In this document: one piece after another, positions 13,339-26,100 of the stretch | How positions within the stretch are numbered: position 1 is the first letter of the stretch | Layout: each line of letters starts with the position of its first letter | Source: Zonotrichia leucophrys gambelii | Taxonomy: Eukaryota > Chordata > Aves > Passeriformes > Passerellidae | DNA: 64,000 nt | Assembly (NCBI RefSeq): GCF_028769735.1 | Contig: NC_088171.1 | Coordinates: 62,300,216-62,364,215, forward strand | Reading direction: 5' to 3' | Position numbers and translations under genes: made by a program | Notes under the pieces: generated by a model | Seen by the model: only the letters and a program-made list of their open reading frames with translations | Told to the model about the DNA's origin: nothing | Database searches by the model: none

Positions 13339-13553
13339 TGTTGTTAGCATATTTCTAGAGTCCCATACCTTCTCACAGCAGCTCTTCACAGCAGTGTTGC
13401 TCCTGCTTCTTCATCAGGGCTCCTCCAAGGCTCTCCCTGACTGACGAACCCACCCCACTTTTATCCCAGTTATCTTCATTAGCCACAGCTGCCACCCAAT
13501 TAAGGACATCACAGCTGCAGCCCATTTAGAACAACTAGGACTGGGGCAAGGCC
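13339..13553 (-). mobile_element. LTR-like dispersed repeat, copy 1
   Basis: Shares about 200 bp, at well over 90 percent identity, with 17407-17638 in the same orientation. Both start TGTTGTTA on the + strand; read on the - strand both end TAACAACA and carry GGGATAAAAG, which resembles a TATA box. Copy 1 lacks about 15 bases present in copy 2 after gtcccatacc. On the - strand a purine-rich stretch AAAAAGCAAAGGGGGAAA (13593-13611) lies just upstream and may be a polypurine tract. A degraded endogenous retrovirus LTR is the best guess; the family is not identified and the strand is inferred. Confidence 0.65.
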
Positions 13554-13592
13554 ACTTACACAATACAGATATTTTACTAGGACTCCTACTAT

Positions 13593-13653
13593 ATTTCCCC
13601 CTTTGCTTTTTACTTACAGATATTCAAGTACTATACAGATATTCAAGTACAAT
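13593..13653 (-). repeat. Purine tract (- strand) and 19-bp tandem repeat beside LTR-like copy 1
   Basis: The + strand shows tttccccctttgcttttt, then two units of ACAGATATTCAAGTAC(T/A)AT at 13616-13653. A related ACAGATATTCAAGTATTAT follows LTR-like copy 2 near 17643, so this belongs to the same element family. Confidence 0.6.
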
Positions 13654-13959
13654 ACATACATTTCCCCATGACTCAAAGGCCATGTACAACACCCACAGCT
13701 CCTTGCTCAAAGGCGATGTTTCTGACAGCTCCTGGCTCTCACATGTGCCTGTTTAATCCCTTCTGTCACTGCCCAAGAAAAGTTACCACATGAGTTCACA
13801 AGGGAGAATGCTGAGAAGGCAAAGATTCCTAGCTCTGATGATTTTGATGATTTCCCCCCCTTTTCTTACCCCTGCTCTTAATTGTTCTGAGAACAGAGAG
13901 AATCCTCCCCCCCCCCACCAAGAATCAAAACAGTTTTTTGTTTTGCTTGTCTTTTACAG
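13654..13959 (+). other. MBOAT1 intron 1, 3' end
   Basis: Possibly decayed internal sequence of the LTR element, then C-rich runs (13853-13861, 13908-13916) and the polypyrimidine tract and acceptor of exon 2. Confidence 0.5.
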
Positions 13960-14105
13960 ATCAATTTTGTAGCCTGTCAACTGTTTGCACTCTTGGCTGC
14001 ATTTTGGTTTCGTATTTACTTGAGTCCCAGTCATGCCAGCTCTGCTGTTCGCCACGCATTTGCCACCCTCTTTGGAATATACTTTGCTGTCTTCTGCTTT
14101 GGGTG
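13960..14105 (+). CDS. MBOAT1: MBOAT1 coding exon 2
   Basis: Encodes residues 1-48 and two bases of Trp49, starting [20 protein letters not shown] and ending FAVFCFGW. The acceptor is a pyrimidine-rich tract ending in cttttacag; the donor is gtgagt. It enters in phase 0 and leaves after two codon bases. It supplies the first hydrophobic segment and the start of the second. The last 41 nt are duplicated about 2.47 kb upstream at 11599. No in-frame Met or usable start precedes it, because the frame upstream runs into intron. Confidence 0.96.
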
Positions 14106-17100
14106 GTGAGTATTCAGTCACCATTTGGACAAGACTTGGGTAAAAACAATTTTAAACTTCACATCAGCTCTTTTGGATTACATCTTTTTAATCTGAAGGC
14201 TCTTAATGCTACCTTAAAAAAATATCCTAACCAACATAACCATTCCAAACCCTCAAAGTAGAGTGACTCATAAAATTATTTTTAAAGTGAAGTATTTAAT
14301 TTAATTTGTGATGTTTGTTCTGGAAGTTAAAGCCACACCAGTCTGCTGTGAAGATACCTCTTCTGGAAAAGATGTATCCAACTTGAACGTGCACTTTGAG
14401 CCAGGCTACTCTTTCAGTTAAACATATGGATAATATCTTTTTAATAAGTATGTCTGTGTTGGATAGTCAGGCTATAAAGATGTCCTGTGGTAATCCAGGT
14501 TCACCGGTAGCCTGATATGACAGCACATTGATGTCGTTTGCGTGGAAAAATATTCTCTTGCTCTGAACTGCCAGCACTTCCAGGTAAAATAGAAATTATC
14601 TAAATACTCACTTTGTTGTCTTCAAGGTATTCCATTCATCTTTTTGTCCTGGTGATGATGAACTATGGCATTATGAACATGGCGAGTGTTCCCAACATCC
14701 ACAGGTGAGCTGATGTGGCTGCAAGTCTACAGCTGCCCCTCTGATAACTTCTCTGCTTTCAGAGAGAATCATGAGGAGTTTTTAGAACCACCTTTTCTTC
14801 TTTCCTTCCCTTCTTTTCTTTTCTTTCCCAGTTGCAGAAGCTTTGTTCATGGAGTTACAGAAGCAGCTGTAATCTCATTTTGTGGGTTTTTTGGGTTGAT
14901 GTATTGCATTTTCCTATGAAATTGCTGGCCTCAAAATTTGACTTTTGCAGGCATAATAATTTATGGACAAACCTTTGATTTTTAAAACATAATGAAGTCA
15001 TGTTCTCCTTGGTCTTGTATTCTTCCAGATTGCAATTTATAATCCTTTTTAATGTGTTTTCCCCATTGCTGTTTGGCCTTTAGGTATTTTCCACTTATTC
15101 TTGAGTTAGGTTGTTCAAATAAGGTCACTGATGCAGCTTAGCTTAGTGATCCACAAAATGAGGTCTTGCTTTTGGTACTGGGCTTTGTGAAAAAGTAGAA
15201 AATACCAGAACTGTTATTGCTTAAAGCAGAAGCTTATGGTTTGGGTGTGTGACAGGTGTTTTCTGTCTCTGCACTGTCTGGCTGTCTCTGCAACTGCTCC
15301 TGAATGCTCAGAATCCACATAAATCTGGGCTGGGGAACGGAAACCCTTTCTACACTTGCCTTCAAGGCCAGGGCTGTCTGAGAATCTGATGGTCTGATAA
15401 TCCTCTCACCTTCCTTTTTTTCCTGAAGAGACCCCTTTCTAATATCTGAATGGGAACCCTACTTATGATTTTCCTAATATTATTCACAAATGTGAACTGT
15501 AAAAAGCAATTCTGTCTATAGCAGTTACTTGCATTTTGCACCAGCAAGATAGGGCATTAATGAGGTATTTTTTTCTACCCTCTCACACAGTGTAAAGCTC
15601 AGAAGTCTAGAGATAATTAATAATGTAATAAAAAAGAAAGGCAATTGGACAATGTTTGTTAAAGAAATGCCATCCAGAGACCAAAATAAAAAGGTGTTAC
15701 AAATTTGTTTTATGGTTTCCTGGTCATTGTCCCTGCCTGTCATTGAGGGAAATGCAGGAGTTAGTGGCTGTAGATCATAAGAACCAAGTGTACAAAGGAA
15801 TCATCCACTAGTTATTTACATCTTCCCAGACAAGGTGGGGTGGTGATAAGGAAAAGGACACAGCTTCCATGGGAAACCCCCTCACTCTTCCTCTTTAGCC
15901 AATTAGCCACAGTGGGTAACAGCAAAACAGCTTTATACTGAAACAGATCAAGCCAGTTCATATAACGTCACTCGCTGCTGCAAGACAGTCAAGTGTTGAT
16001 TTGAGTCAACGTGAAATGTCCATCCAACCTGCTGAAAAACCTCAGGAGTTCTGAGGGAGGATTGGGTTAGGACTTTTCTGTTGGGTTCTACCAGCCATAT
16101 CAGTGTGATTCAAAGTGCAGCCACATTGTTAATTTTGGCAAAGTAACAATGTTTTCAAACCAGATGACAGAAAACTTGAACAAGGCCACTTTGAGGTCTC
16201 GACCTGTTCATACAGGGGAACAGATCCCTCAGAGTGGGGCTTCAAGACTTGGCTCTTTATTCCCCCATAAAAACGCAGTGGAAGAGAACAAATTAAATCA
16301 ACTGCATAATTTAACTTTCATTCTCTTTTCCATGGTTATTTTTCACTAGTTTGCTCTCTGGTGAAGCTGGTAGCCTTCAAGGCCTATAAATGGATGAATT
16401 AATCCAGCATCAGAAATGCTCCCAGCTGCAGCAGCAGCTCAGTGTATCTCTCCCTGCTTGCCCCCTGTTTCAGTCTAAGTGCTTTGCACCTCAGCATGGG
16501 GGCTTATTTTAGATCCTTCATCTTGTCTCTCGCTGTTACATGTCTGACTCGCCTTTGGATGGATGCTTGCCATTCTCCCTTGATGAGAGGGGAACCCAAG
16601 GACCTTGCTGAGGCAGGACTGGATGCCTGACCCAGATAAAGTACCATAAATTCTACTCTGAATCTCCTAAAGAATCTGTCATATCCCTTCAGTCTCCCTT
16701 TCATCCAGCTGTTTGCTGTGGGCCACATGACCTGCAGGTTGCCTTGTGATCCATCACTGTCAATCACACTGCAGCTTATTAGCCCCCAGGGAGGAAAAAC
16801 TCATTTCTTTTAAAACCAGCCATAATTTGACAAAGGCCTGGGTCTTTTTCAGCTGTCTGCTGTCTCCTTTTGTCTGATTTCACCTTTAGTTCTCCCCTGT
16901 GGTGGGTGATCTCATGGGTCCGTGGAGGACCCTTCTTGGCAATGTGTGCTGACCAGCCCCCAAGGCTCAGCCCTACCAGGCATGCAGGATGTGCCATCTC
17001 CTTCTGCAGTCTGTTGGTCCTTGCCTCTTCTGCCCTGCATGGACACCACAGAATAATAACCTCAGCTATGGAGGACCTGTCCCTGTGATGCCAGCCTTTC

Positions 17101-20100
17101 ATTCTGGTGTCCCAGCTCTCCATTGCATGGTGTAATTTGCTTCATGTGTCAGTCTGTCTCCAAATATCCATCCAGTTCCTTCCTCCCTAGAATCCTCTTC
17201 CTTGCTAACATAAATACAGGCAGCAGTTACTTGTGTGAAAGGCTGCATCTGCCCATGCAGACACTGTAATATTTTTAGTCTTCAGACTGTTCAGCTGTTA
17301 AGGTAGAACCATGCTACTGCCCTGCCCAACAGAAGCGTGCTACCATATTGAAACACAGAATGAATTTATCACATCCTACCTAAGGAATGCTTCTGAAGTG
17401 ATCTTCTGTTGTTATCATATTTCTAGAGTCCCATACCTCCTGGGTGGTTTTCTCACAAGCAGCTCTTCACAGCAGTGTTGCTCCTGCTTCTTCATCAGGG
17501 CTCCTCCAAGGCTCTCCCTGACTGATGAACCCACCCCACTTTTATCCCAGTTATCTTCATTAGCCACAGCTGCCACCCAATTAAGGACATCACAGCTGCA
17601 GCCCATTTAGAACAACCGGGACTTACCAGGGCAAGGCCTATATACAGATATTCAAGTATTATAACCTTCTAGGTCCTTTCCAGACCATCTGATTCTGATT
17701 TTTCTGGAAGATAGTGTGCTTCAGTATGGAGAGCTGAAAAGATTGAGCTATGTGCCATCATCTGCCTTTATATAAAATCATGAGAGAGAGAATACCTTAA
17801 GCTTGAAATATTTCAGTATTTGCTAGATCTGAGGCAGAGTTGTAAATAAAGAACATTTACCAACCAAAATGCAGTGGATAACTTCAGTGAATGACATACA
17901 GTATCATCTGGTTTCAAATACTTAAGTTGGACCAGAAATTTCAAAATAATATGTGAAGATGGGAGCTTTGAAAATTCAATTTTGCAACTTGAATTGATCC
18001 TATTTCTTCTTCCATTTTTTCTGTACCCCCTGAATGAGGAGACACCTCTGTAAGGTTTCAGCTGGGTACACAAAACCATCAGCCCCCTTTGAGAATTTCT
18101 TCCAGGTCTCGTAGCATAGCTCCAGACTTTTTAACAATCTGATTTGAAAAAATCGAAACTAGCCCAACCCAATTTGAGTGATTCTAGTTTTTGTTGGTAA
18201 CTGTGTGTTCTGTTTTTAGGTACTCCTTTGTCGTAGCCATGGGATACCTCACACTGTGCCACATAAGCCGAATATACATATTTCATTATGGCATTCTCAC
18301 TACAGACTTTTCCGGGTGAGTGACTCTGCAAACTGGTTCCCTTGTCAATCAGTATTAGTTGATTTCAGTAAGTTGTAAGAATAATTTTTATCTTATCTGT
18401 GGAGCACCTGCAATTTTGTTTCCCTTAAGCTTTTTCTGAGGCTTTTGTTGTGATCTTTGTGGTTTGGTTGGAGTTTGTTTTGTTTTGGGTTTGAGTGGGG
18501 TTTTTTGTTTATTTCTTTGGGTTTTGGTTTTGTTTTTTAAAAAAGGAATAAGCGCTGTATGATTTTTAAGCACCGATTCATCATTTCTGCCGTTCTCTAG
18601 CTCTAGAAGGTAGAGCTAGCTAACTAAGCTCTACCTTCCCAAATGCAGCAGGGAAGGTTAGCTAGCCAGGCTTCCCTGCAGAGCATCCTGGGAGGGCAGG
18701 TTGGGCAGTCTCTCCCTGGAGCTGTAGGAGTGCCTTACGTGGCTGATGGTGGTCTGCCCTGAGGGGTGGGTGGGCTGCTCTCCTTCCAGCTTCCTAGGCT
18801 CAGCTGTCAGCTCTGTGTCTCCTCTCCCCCATTCCATTACCTTGAAGCCCCAGCTGGGAAGGTGTTTCCCAGCCCAGGCTCTCCAGGATGTGAGGGCAGG
18901 ACTTGGGCAGGGATGAGATGCTGGAGGAGCTGGGGGAGTAACCCAGGCAGAGAGACAAGAGATCAGCTCAGGTTGTCAGCACTGGTTCTCTCATGGGGCC
19001 AGCTTGTGGCTGCTGCTTAAACAGCACAACTTTTTGCATGCTGTGATATGTGTGAAATGGTTTTCATACACACTGTGGTCTCTGATTGCACTCAGAGAAG
19101 CAGTGGAGGATGCTTTGCAAAGATAAAGACAGCTAACCAACCCTGTGTGCTTTGTTTGTGGGAGGAAGGTGTGCTTTTGTGTGATTTGAAACCAGCGTGC
19201 TAATCTGTATTCCACTTGTCTAATTGAATGTCTGAAGGCACAGTAATTAGTAAAATACCAGGAAAAATTTCTGTAAACTTGCACAGAAACTTTTACATGA
19301 CTCTTCCAAGTCTCTTTCATCTTGCAGGCACAGAGTCGGAGAATGAAGGTTTTTGCTGTCCTTGTGCATATGTCTCTCTCTTTGAGGTGATGGGTTTCAG
19401 CATTTAATTAAACTTCAGGTGGTGGAGGGGAAGTTTCTCTCAAACTCCTGAGGTTTTTTTATTAAGGAGGCTTCAGTAATGGGAACTTATATGTTTAAAG
19501 AAATTTAGTTCTGTAATTTTTTCTGCAGTTCTTTTAATGCACAAAAGCATATCCTCAAAGAGCATGACATACCAAGAAGGCTATAAATGGGATTGGAATT
19601 CTATAGTGCAGTGTGTGTAAGAGACAGAGAGATAAATGTGAGAGATCATGCTTTTCTGAATGCTGTGCTCAGAAATGCACTGTCAGGCATATTAGCTCTC
19701 TCTCTCTGAATACATTTAATAAAGAGCCAGCTGAGACTGGAGGTGAAAGAAGAGGAATGGTGGTTGTTTGTTATGGATTAGGTAGTGTTCTCTGCTCCCT
19801 TAATGGAAAAGTAACTACTCTTATTTAATGATGAGCTTGGGGATAATAATGGTACTGGAAAAATAATGCTTGAACTTCCTCTGTTATTTGATTTTAACTT
19901 GGTGTTCAAGATACACACCAATTCCTAAACTTCAGTCAGAAGTAAAACCTACCAAGTAGTAAACAAGTGGAAAATGTACTATGGATATGAATTGCACCTT
20001 CATGATATATTTTAAAAGCTAAGAATAAATAAAAATACTGTAGTGGTATCAATAAAAACTTGCAATCCAAAGTGTTGAAACCCAGATCACCCTCATAAAT

Positions 20101-23100
20101 CTATCTTAAAACCTGTTTTCTTCAGCTGTCAATATGTGTCCATTGAAGCTTTTTGCACATACCTGAAGAGATGTGATGATCCAGAGAGGCAAAATATACT
20201 CCCTGGACACAGTTTTACCATGTTTGAGCAGCAACTGAGCCTCCTCTTGCTCGTTCTCCCTTATTTGATGGTTCCTCATCTGTTGCATGTGGCAATAGGG
20301 AATCATTAGGACAGGGTGTGGCTGGGAGGATGGCATTGAAGTTCTCCCTCAGGGTTTCAGAAATGAGTGAGCCAGAACCATGGAGCTGTGCCCATCTCCC
20401 TCTGCCCTCCCACAGTTTTGGGTGAATGTGGCTGGGGATATATATTGAGAAGGCAAGACACTGGACTTGGGGGAATCTTTAAGATGCAACAAAAACCCAT
20501 CAGCTGCTGGCTTGCATTTTGAGGTTTCAGTACCCCACGACTCTGGTGATACCTGGTTGCAAGGAGGAAGTTTTAATCCACATCAAATAGGCACATAACC
20601 AGTTCTATTGCCCTCAGCTTTCCAGTGTCAGTTCTGAAGTGTCCCTGAAATGACAAGCCAGATGATCATGGAGTGTTTCCCAGTGGCAGTGCTGAAAGCC
20701 AGCATTCCTCATTTGCTCTCTTGGCCTGCCTTGTGCACTCAACAACTTGCACGCATAACCCTTTTGAAGTGTGCTTGCAAATACATTTTTGGGGCGTTTT
20801 TACTAATAGTTGGTTGTGCTATTTGTTTGGAGCCCTTCCATTTTGAGAACAGAGCTTATAAAATGCAGGTAGAGATGGAGAGAACAAAGTAACTTTTGAG
20901 TCATATCTTAAGCAAACTGGAAAATGAAAGATCAAGCTATGGCATATAACTTCCAGGTTACAGAATAAGAAATAATGGACTTCTTACCTGCTGGTGACTA
21001 GTTAATTCTTGACTCCTTCAAAGGGAAGGTCACTGAGTCCCACTGTCAAAACTGTATTCAAGCTGCTTGCAGCTATTTCTTGATTTAAGAGTTTTTCATG
21101 TATTGCATAGTACTTAAGGAAAAACTCTTTTTTTAAAAGAGTTTACTTAAAGAAAAACAACTGTTTTTGTTTTTTTTTAACTATTGCCAGGTTTTAAGGA
21201 AAACAATTTCCAGCTTGCTGCACTTCAATTTTAATTACTTTTAAAAAATATGTATGTATTTTATCAAATTTCTTTCAGTTATATTATTTCTCAAATAAGT
21301 GATGATGTAATTTAGGAGTTTTCTCTTTACTACTTCCTCAAAAATCCTATTTGTTTAGAACGCTAATTGTACAATAACTGAATCCTGTGCTTCCCCCTTA
21401 ATTCAAATCAATCTTTGAGAGAAACATGCATGTTTTATTTTGCTTGGTTTGCCATGACATTTGTACATTGTACCTGGAAAAACTAAATCCTAACTCTTTC
21501 TCTCTCTTATTTCTTCTTCTTTATGCTAAGAGGATTATGCTGGTAAGTTGCCTGCCTATACAACTTTATAAAACCCATAATAATATCATACAGTTTGTGT
21601 TTTTTCCCTTTGTATCACAGGCTCAGCTTGAGTATAGCAATATGATAGCTTTAAGGAAAATTAGTTTAAAATAAGGAATCTTGATTCTGATTTTTGGAAA
21701 GTAGTAATAGAGTTTCAGTGTAGCAACCTTCATGACCAAATGCCATATGCACATGATCACCCCTATAAAATTCAGAAGGTATGGAACTTGTGTCTTTTTC
21801 AATCCTTTGCTTGATTAGGGCCATAGAGCTTTTTAGTTTCCTCTTTAAATTCTTGCAGTGTCTGAGCAAAATTTCCTAATATTGCAGGTTATTCAATGAA
21901 ATGCCAGAGAATGATTGTGCATATGGGAGTTTCTTTCACATATGAGTAGTGGCTGAGAGATCTGGGGTTGTTTAGCCTGGAGAACAGGAGGGGTCTTATC
22001 AGTCTTTACAACTGCTTGAAAGGAGATTGTAGCAAGGCAGGGGTAAGTTGCTTCTTCCATATAAGAAGAGACAGGACAAGAGGAGATGGCCTCAGGTTAT
22101 GCCAGGAGAGGTTTGGACTGGATGTTAGGAAGAGTTTCTTCATGGAAAGTGTTTCTAAGCATTGGAACAGGCTGCTCAAGGAAGTGGTGGAGTCACCATC
22201 CCTGGAAGTGTTCAAAAAGATGCAGTTATGGCACCTGGGGACATGGTTTAGTGGTGAAGATGGCAGTGCTGGGTTAACAGTTGGACTCAATGATCCTAGA
22301 GATCTTTTCTAGACTTAATGATTCTATGATTCTTGCTGCCATTCCTTATGGAAGAGAAACTCAGTTTGTGAAGATCACTACAACACACAGTGGCACTGTT
22401 TTCAATCTTATGTTGATCTTAGAGAGACCCCAGCTGAAGTACCTGGGAGACTTGAGCAGTTTTCCTCTCCACGTGTCAAATCTGTAGCTCTTACACAAGT
22501 GCTTTGGTGGACATCACTCCCCAGACACCACCTTTGTGTTCACCCTCTCCCAAAGGCAGAGCAGCAGCAGCAGCATCCTCAGCAAACCCCCTAGAAAGGG
22601 ATGATTGTTGAGAGAGCCCTCTCAAAAAGCCAGATATATATAAGCAGAAGCTTCAGTAACAAGTGTCACTTCAGGCAGTGAATTTTTGCTGGGTGGTTAG
22701 TGCTTGGTTGCTGGCTTTTCCTCTCTTAGTGGCTTCTTGTTTCAACCACAAAAGGAAGGAATAAAAGTACAGCAGCCGTTTTTCACAAAGGAAATACATT
22801 TGCTGATGAAAGCAAAGATAGATGTTACCATATGAAAACACAGAGCAGAAATGTTGTCTGGTCCTGCAATTTCAGCTGGTTATTTTTATTTTCTTGTCTT
22901 CTAAATGTATGACATGCAGTCCATTGCTGCAGTGTCTGTTCCTGCAGCGCTGGGGAACCTTGGTGTGCAGCTGGTCCCCAGAGGCAGTGCAGCAGCGCAG
23001 GTGCAGGGCGAGTAAGGCAGGGTCAGTCTGTTTTCCATGCCTGCTTTGCTGCTTGGCTGCTTGGCTGGGTGCTTATGCGCTGGAAACAGCCCTGAGATCA

Positions 23101-26100
23101 CTTACCACTGGAGTCACAGGAGCCCTGCAAGAACTGCTGTGTGGGAACTAAGCAGAATTCAAGCAGGCAATCACTACTAGAGAGCTCCACACATCTAGTA
23201 TATCCCTGGGCACTTCTCCAGAAGTAAACACTCTTTTAAGTGAAATGCATCTACCATGAAGGCTTAAGAAATACTGCTTGGGAGGTTTCACACACAGACA
23301 CACGCAGAGGCAGCACATCACATGAAGGAAATTGTAACTTGCTTTGGAGGTGGCAAGTGTGTTTAGTGAAGTGTTTTTCCTCTGATGTACTTCAGTTCCT
23401 CTTCCTTTTACTGTTGAAAGCAAAAGTAAGAGCTCACTGCCAGCTTGGCCATCCCCTTGTCAGCAATGGTTACTGTCACAGCAGGGTGTGACTGTGTGAA
23501 TTTCTTGTCGTGGCTTCAGCGCTGCAGAGGTAACCCTGAAATACATGTTTGCTGTTCTGGACTCTTGTCTGCTATGAGCCTTTTGACTCCACCTCCTCTC
23601 TTAGTGAAATCAGGTCAGTGGAAACTATTTCTAGCAAGCGTGTGCCAGACTTCTCCACGGGATTACCTAAGGTCAAGCAGACTGTGCTTGGAAAACGTCT
23701 TTTCTCTCGTAAGCATTGAAACTTGCTCCATGCAGAAGCCAGCCTGTGATGCAGTGAGGTCCCCCACAGTGGCTGACAAACAAAACATCTGTACTTCCAC
23801 TGGCCTGTGCTTCTGGAAAATTTATTGTCTTGGAGAAAGCTGGATTTAAAATTATATTCACTGATATGTTTTCATTTAGAAGGTTCATTTAGGGGAGTAA
23901 ACCCCTCTATTGAGCATTCTCTGTAAACAGATCTATCTTAGTCTTGTGCTATTTTTCAAGGCATCTAATGTGAGGTAAACAAAACCCTGAAGCTGTCTTC
24001 ACCTTATGTTATATGCCTTGAAAAATAAAATTGTCCCTGGGTCAATTTCTTGATTTCTTTTTTTCTTAATTAAAAGTTGACCACTATGGTTTGTGTGTAG
24101 GAGGTACTGCACAGCTACAACCTAAGATTAAACTCATAGCCAATACATAAAACATGGGAAGGGAGGGGAAATCACGCCATATATAAATCAGATTCAGTGT
24201 TTCTGTGGTAGTTTGTAACTGTAGTGCTTAATAGGACACGTGGAGAGGGTGTGGAATCACTACTGAGCATGTGGCTGCAAAGCAATCAGTAGGTGTTCAA
24301 ATGTGATGGGTTGCAAGTTGCTTAGGCTTCTAAATGTGTTTTATTTCAAATGCTTCCTTCCTAGGGATAAGTCTTTGTGCTTCATCTGTAAGTGCAAGTG
24401 TAGTAGGTAGATTTTCTTTTTGAATTCAACCGAACTGCTCCTCTCCAAAAATCTGTGCATGGCAAAATTTGGGAGTAAGAAAAGACATTGGGAGATTTAT
24501 AGTTTTGTTAACTTCCCTTCTTATTTTTAGCACTACTGACTTTTCCCAGTAGAGTCTAAGGGTTAAAATAGTACCATATTGGAAACAGTTGACTATATGT
24601 GATATGGTGCTGTATGTAATGTATTAACTTACTCAATGTTTTATTGCTGTTTTAAGTTACAGCTTGCCTGAGAGGCTGAATAGAAATGGCAATTCGATAC
24701 TCTGGTATTTCAAAATTTTAATAATCAAAACTCACATGTTTAGGAATTTATGATTCTTCCCTCCCCACTCCCTGCCCTTAAGAGAGAGTTCCAATAATGT
24801 CATTATTTTGTTGTGCTCTGCCTTTTGCTGCAGCATAGACATGGCCCCGCTGAGATCAAGTCAGAGGGGAATGGTGGACAGGAGGAGAGGAGGGAGGAAG
24901 ATGCTCCCTGTTCAGCTGGAACATTGCTTACCCTTTGTGTGAGATGTTGGATGATACCTGACACTGATCTCGTGAAAGATTTAGTGTGTGTCATCCCACT
25001 GCCACTCTACAGCAGTTTTCCACCTTCCTGAATAGGGTAAAAAAGAGATCACAGAATCATTTAGATTGAAAAAGACCTCTGAGATTGTCAAATCCAATTT
25101 ATGAACAATCACTACCATGTCAACTGAGTGCCACATCCAGTCCTTCCTTAAACACCTCCACGGACAGTGACTCCAACACCTCCTTGGGAAGTCTCCATTC
25201 CAATGTCTAAATCACTCTTTCTGTAAAAAATTTCCTTGGATGTCTAACCTAAACCTCCCCTGTTGCAGCTCAAAAGAGGAGACCAACTCCCACCTGGTTA
25301 CACCCTCAGGCAGTTGTAGAGAGTGATAAGGTCCCCTCAAGGCTCTTTTCACCAGACTTAACAATCCCAGCTCCCTCAGTCATCTTTGGACTTGTGCTTC
25401 AGACCCTTCCACAGCTCCATTGTCCTTCTCTGGACATGGTGCAGCCCCTCAGTGTCCTCTGAATTGCACTGAGCACAGGATTGGAGGTGTGGCCTCACTG
25501 GTACATGGGGACAATCACTGCCCTGATCCTGCTGGCCATGCTATTGCTGACACAGGCCAGGATGCCATTGGCCTTCTTGGCCACCTGGGCACTGCTGGTT
25601 CTTGTTCAGCTGGCTGCTGACCAGCACCCCCCAGGTCCTTTTCTGCTGGGCCACTTTCCAGCCACTCTGGAAAATACGTATGTCATGTAGTACGATGATG
25701 TCAGGAGGGAAAACAGGAGGTATCTAATGATGCCTCCTTCCCACTCGCCCTGACAGACATGTCATTTTTGTTATCCCTTGTCTCCTCTGGAGCTAGGAGA
25801 TTTGAGGGAGAAAGACTGTCCATCTTTTCTGATGAAAGTACAGGAAAGGCTGACTAGTTCTCTTGGCTTACAATGTGCCATCAATGAGGCAATGACTTCC
25901 TAATATAGATGAGGAGAGCCTCTCTCCTCTGTGTTTATATGTAGTATGACTTCAGTGCAGGCTTTACTCCTGCTGCCCTCAGATTGTTTGCATTTTGGTT
26001 CTCTCTGGTTTACCATGGGGGCCTTGTCTAAGACAAGCGTCTAAATTTAGACACTTGAAGTCATACGGTTTTGGCCCAGAGCCCGAGGTTTAAAGTTACC

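Noticed and set aside
13938..14261. 107-codon frame overlapping MBOAT1 exon 2
   Set aside because: It is in a different frame from the conserved protein and reads through the splice donor.
21968..22312. 114-codon frame on + and 94-codon frame on -
   Set aside because: Both fall in the non-coding 3' region of a CR1 copy.
25420..25690. Two overlapping frames of 66-69 codons
   Set aside because: They are antisense to a CR1 LINE fragment.
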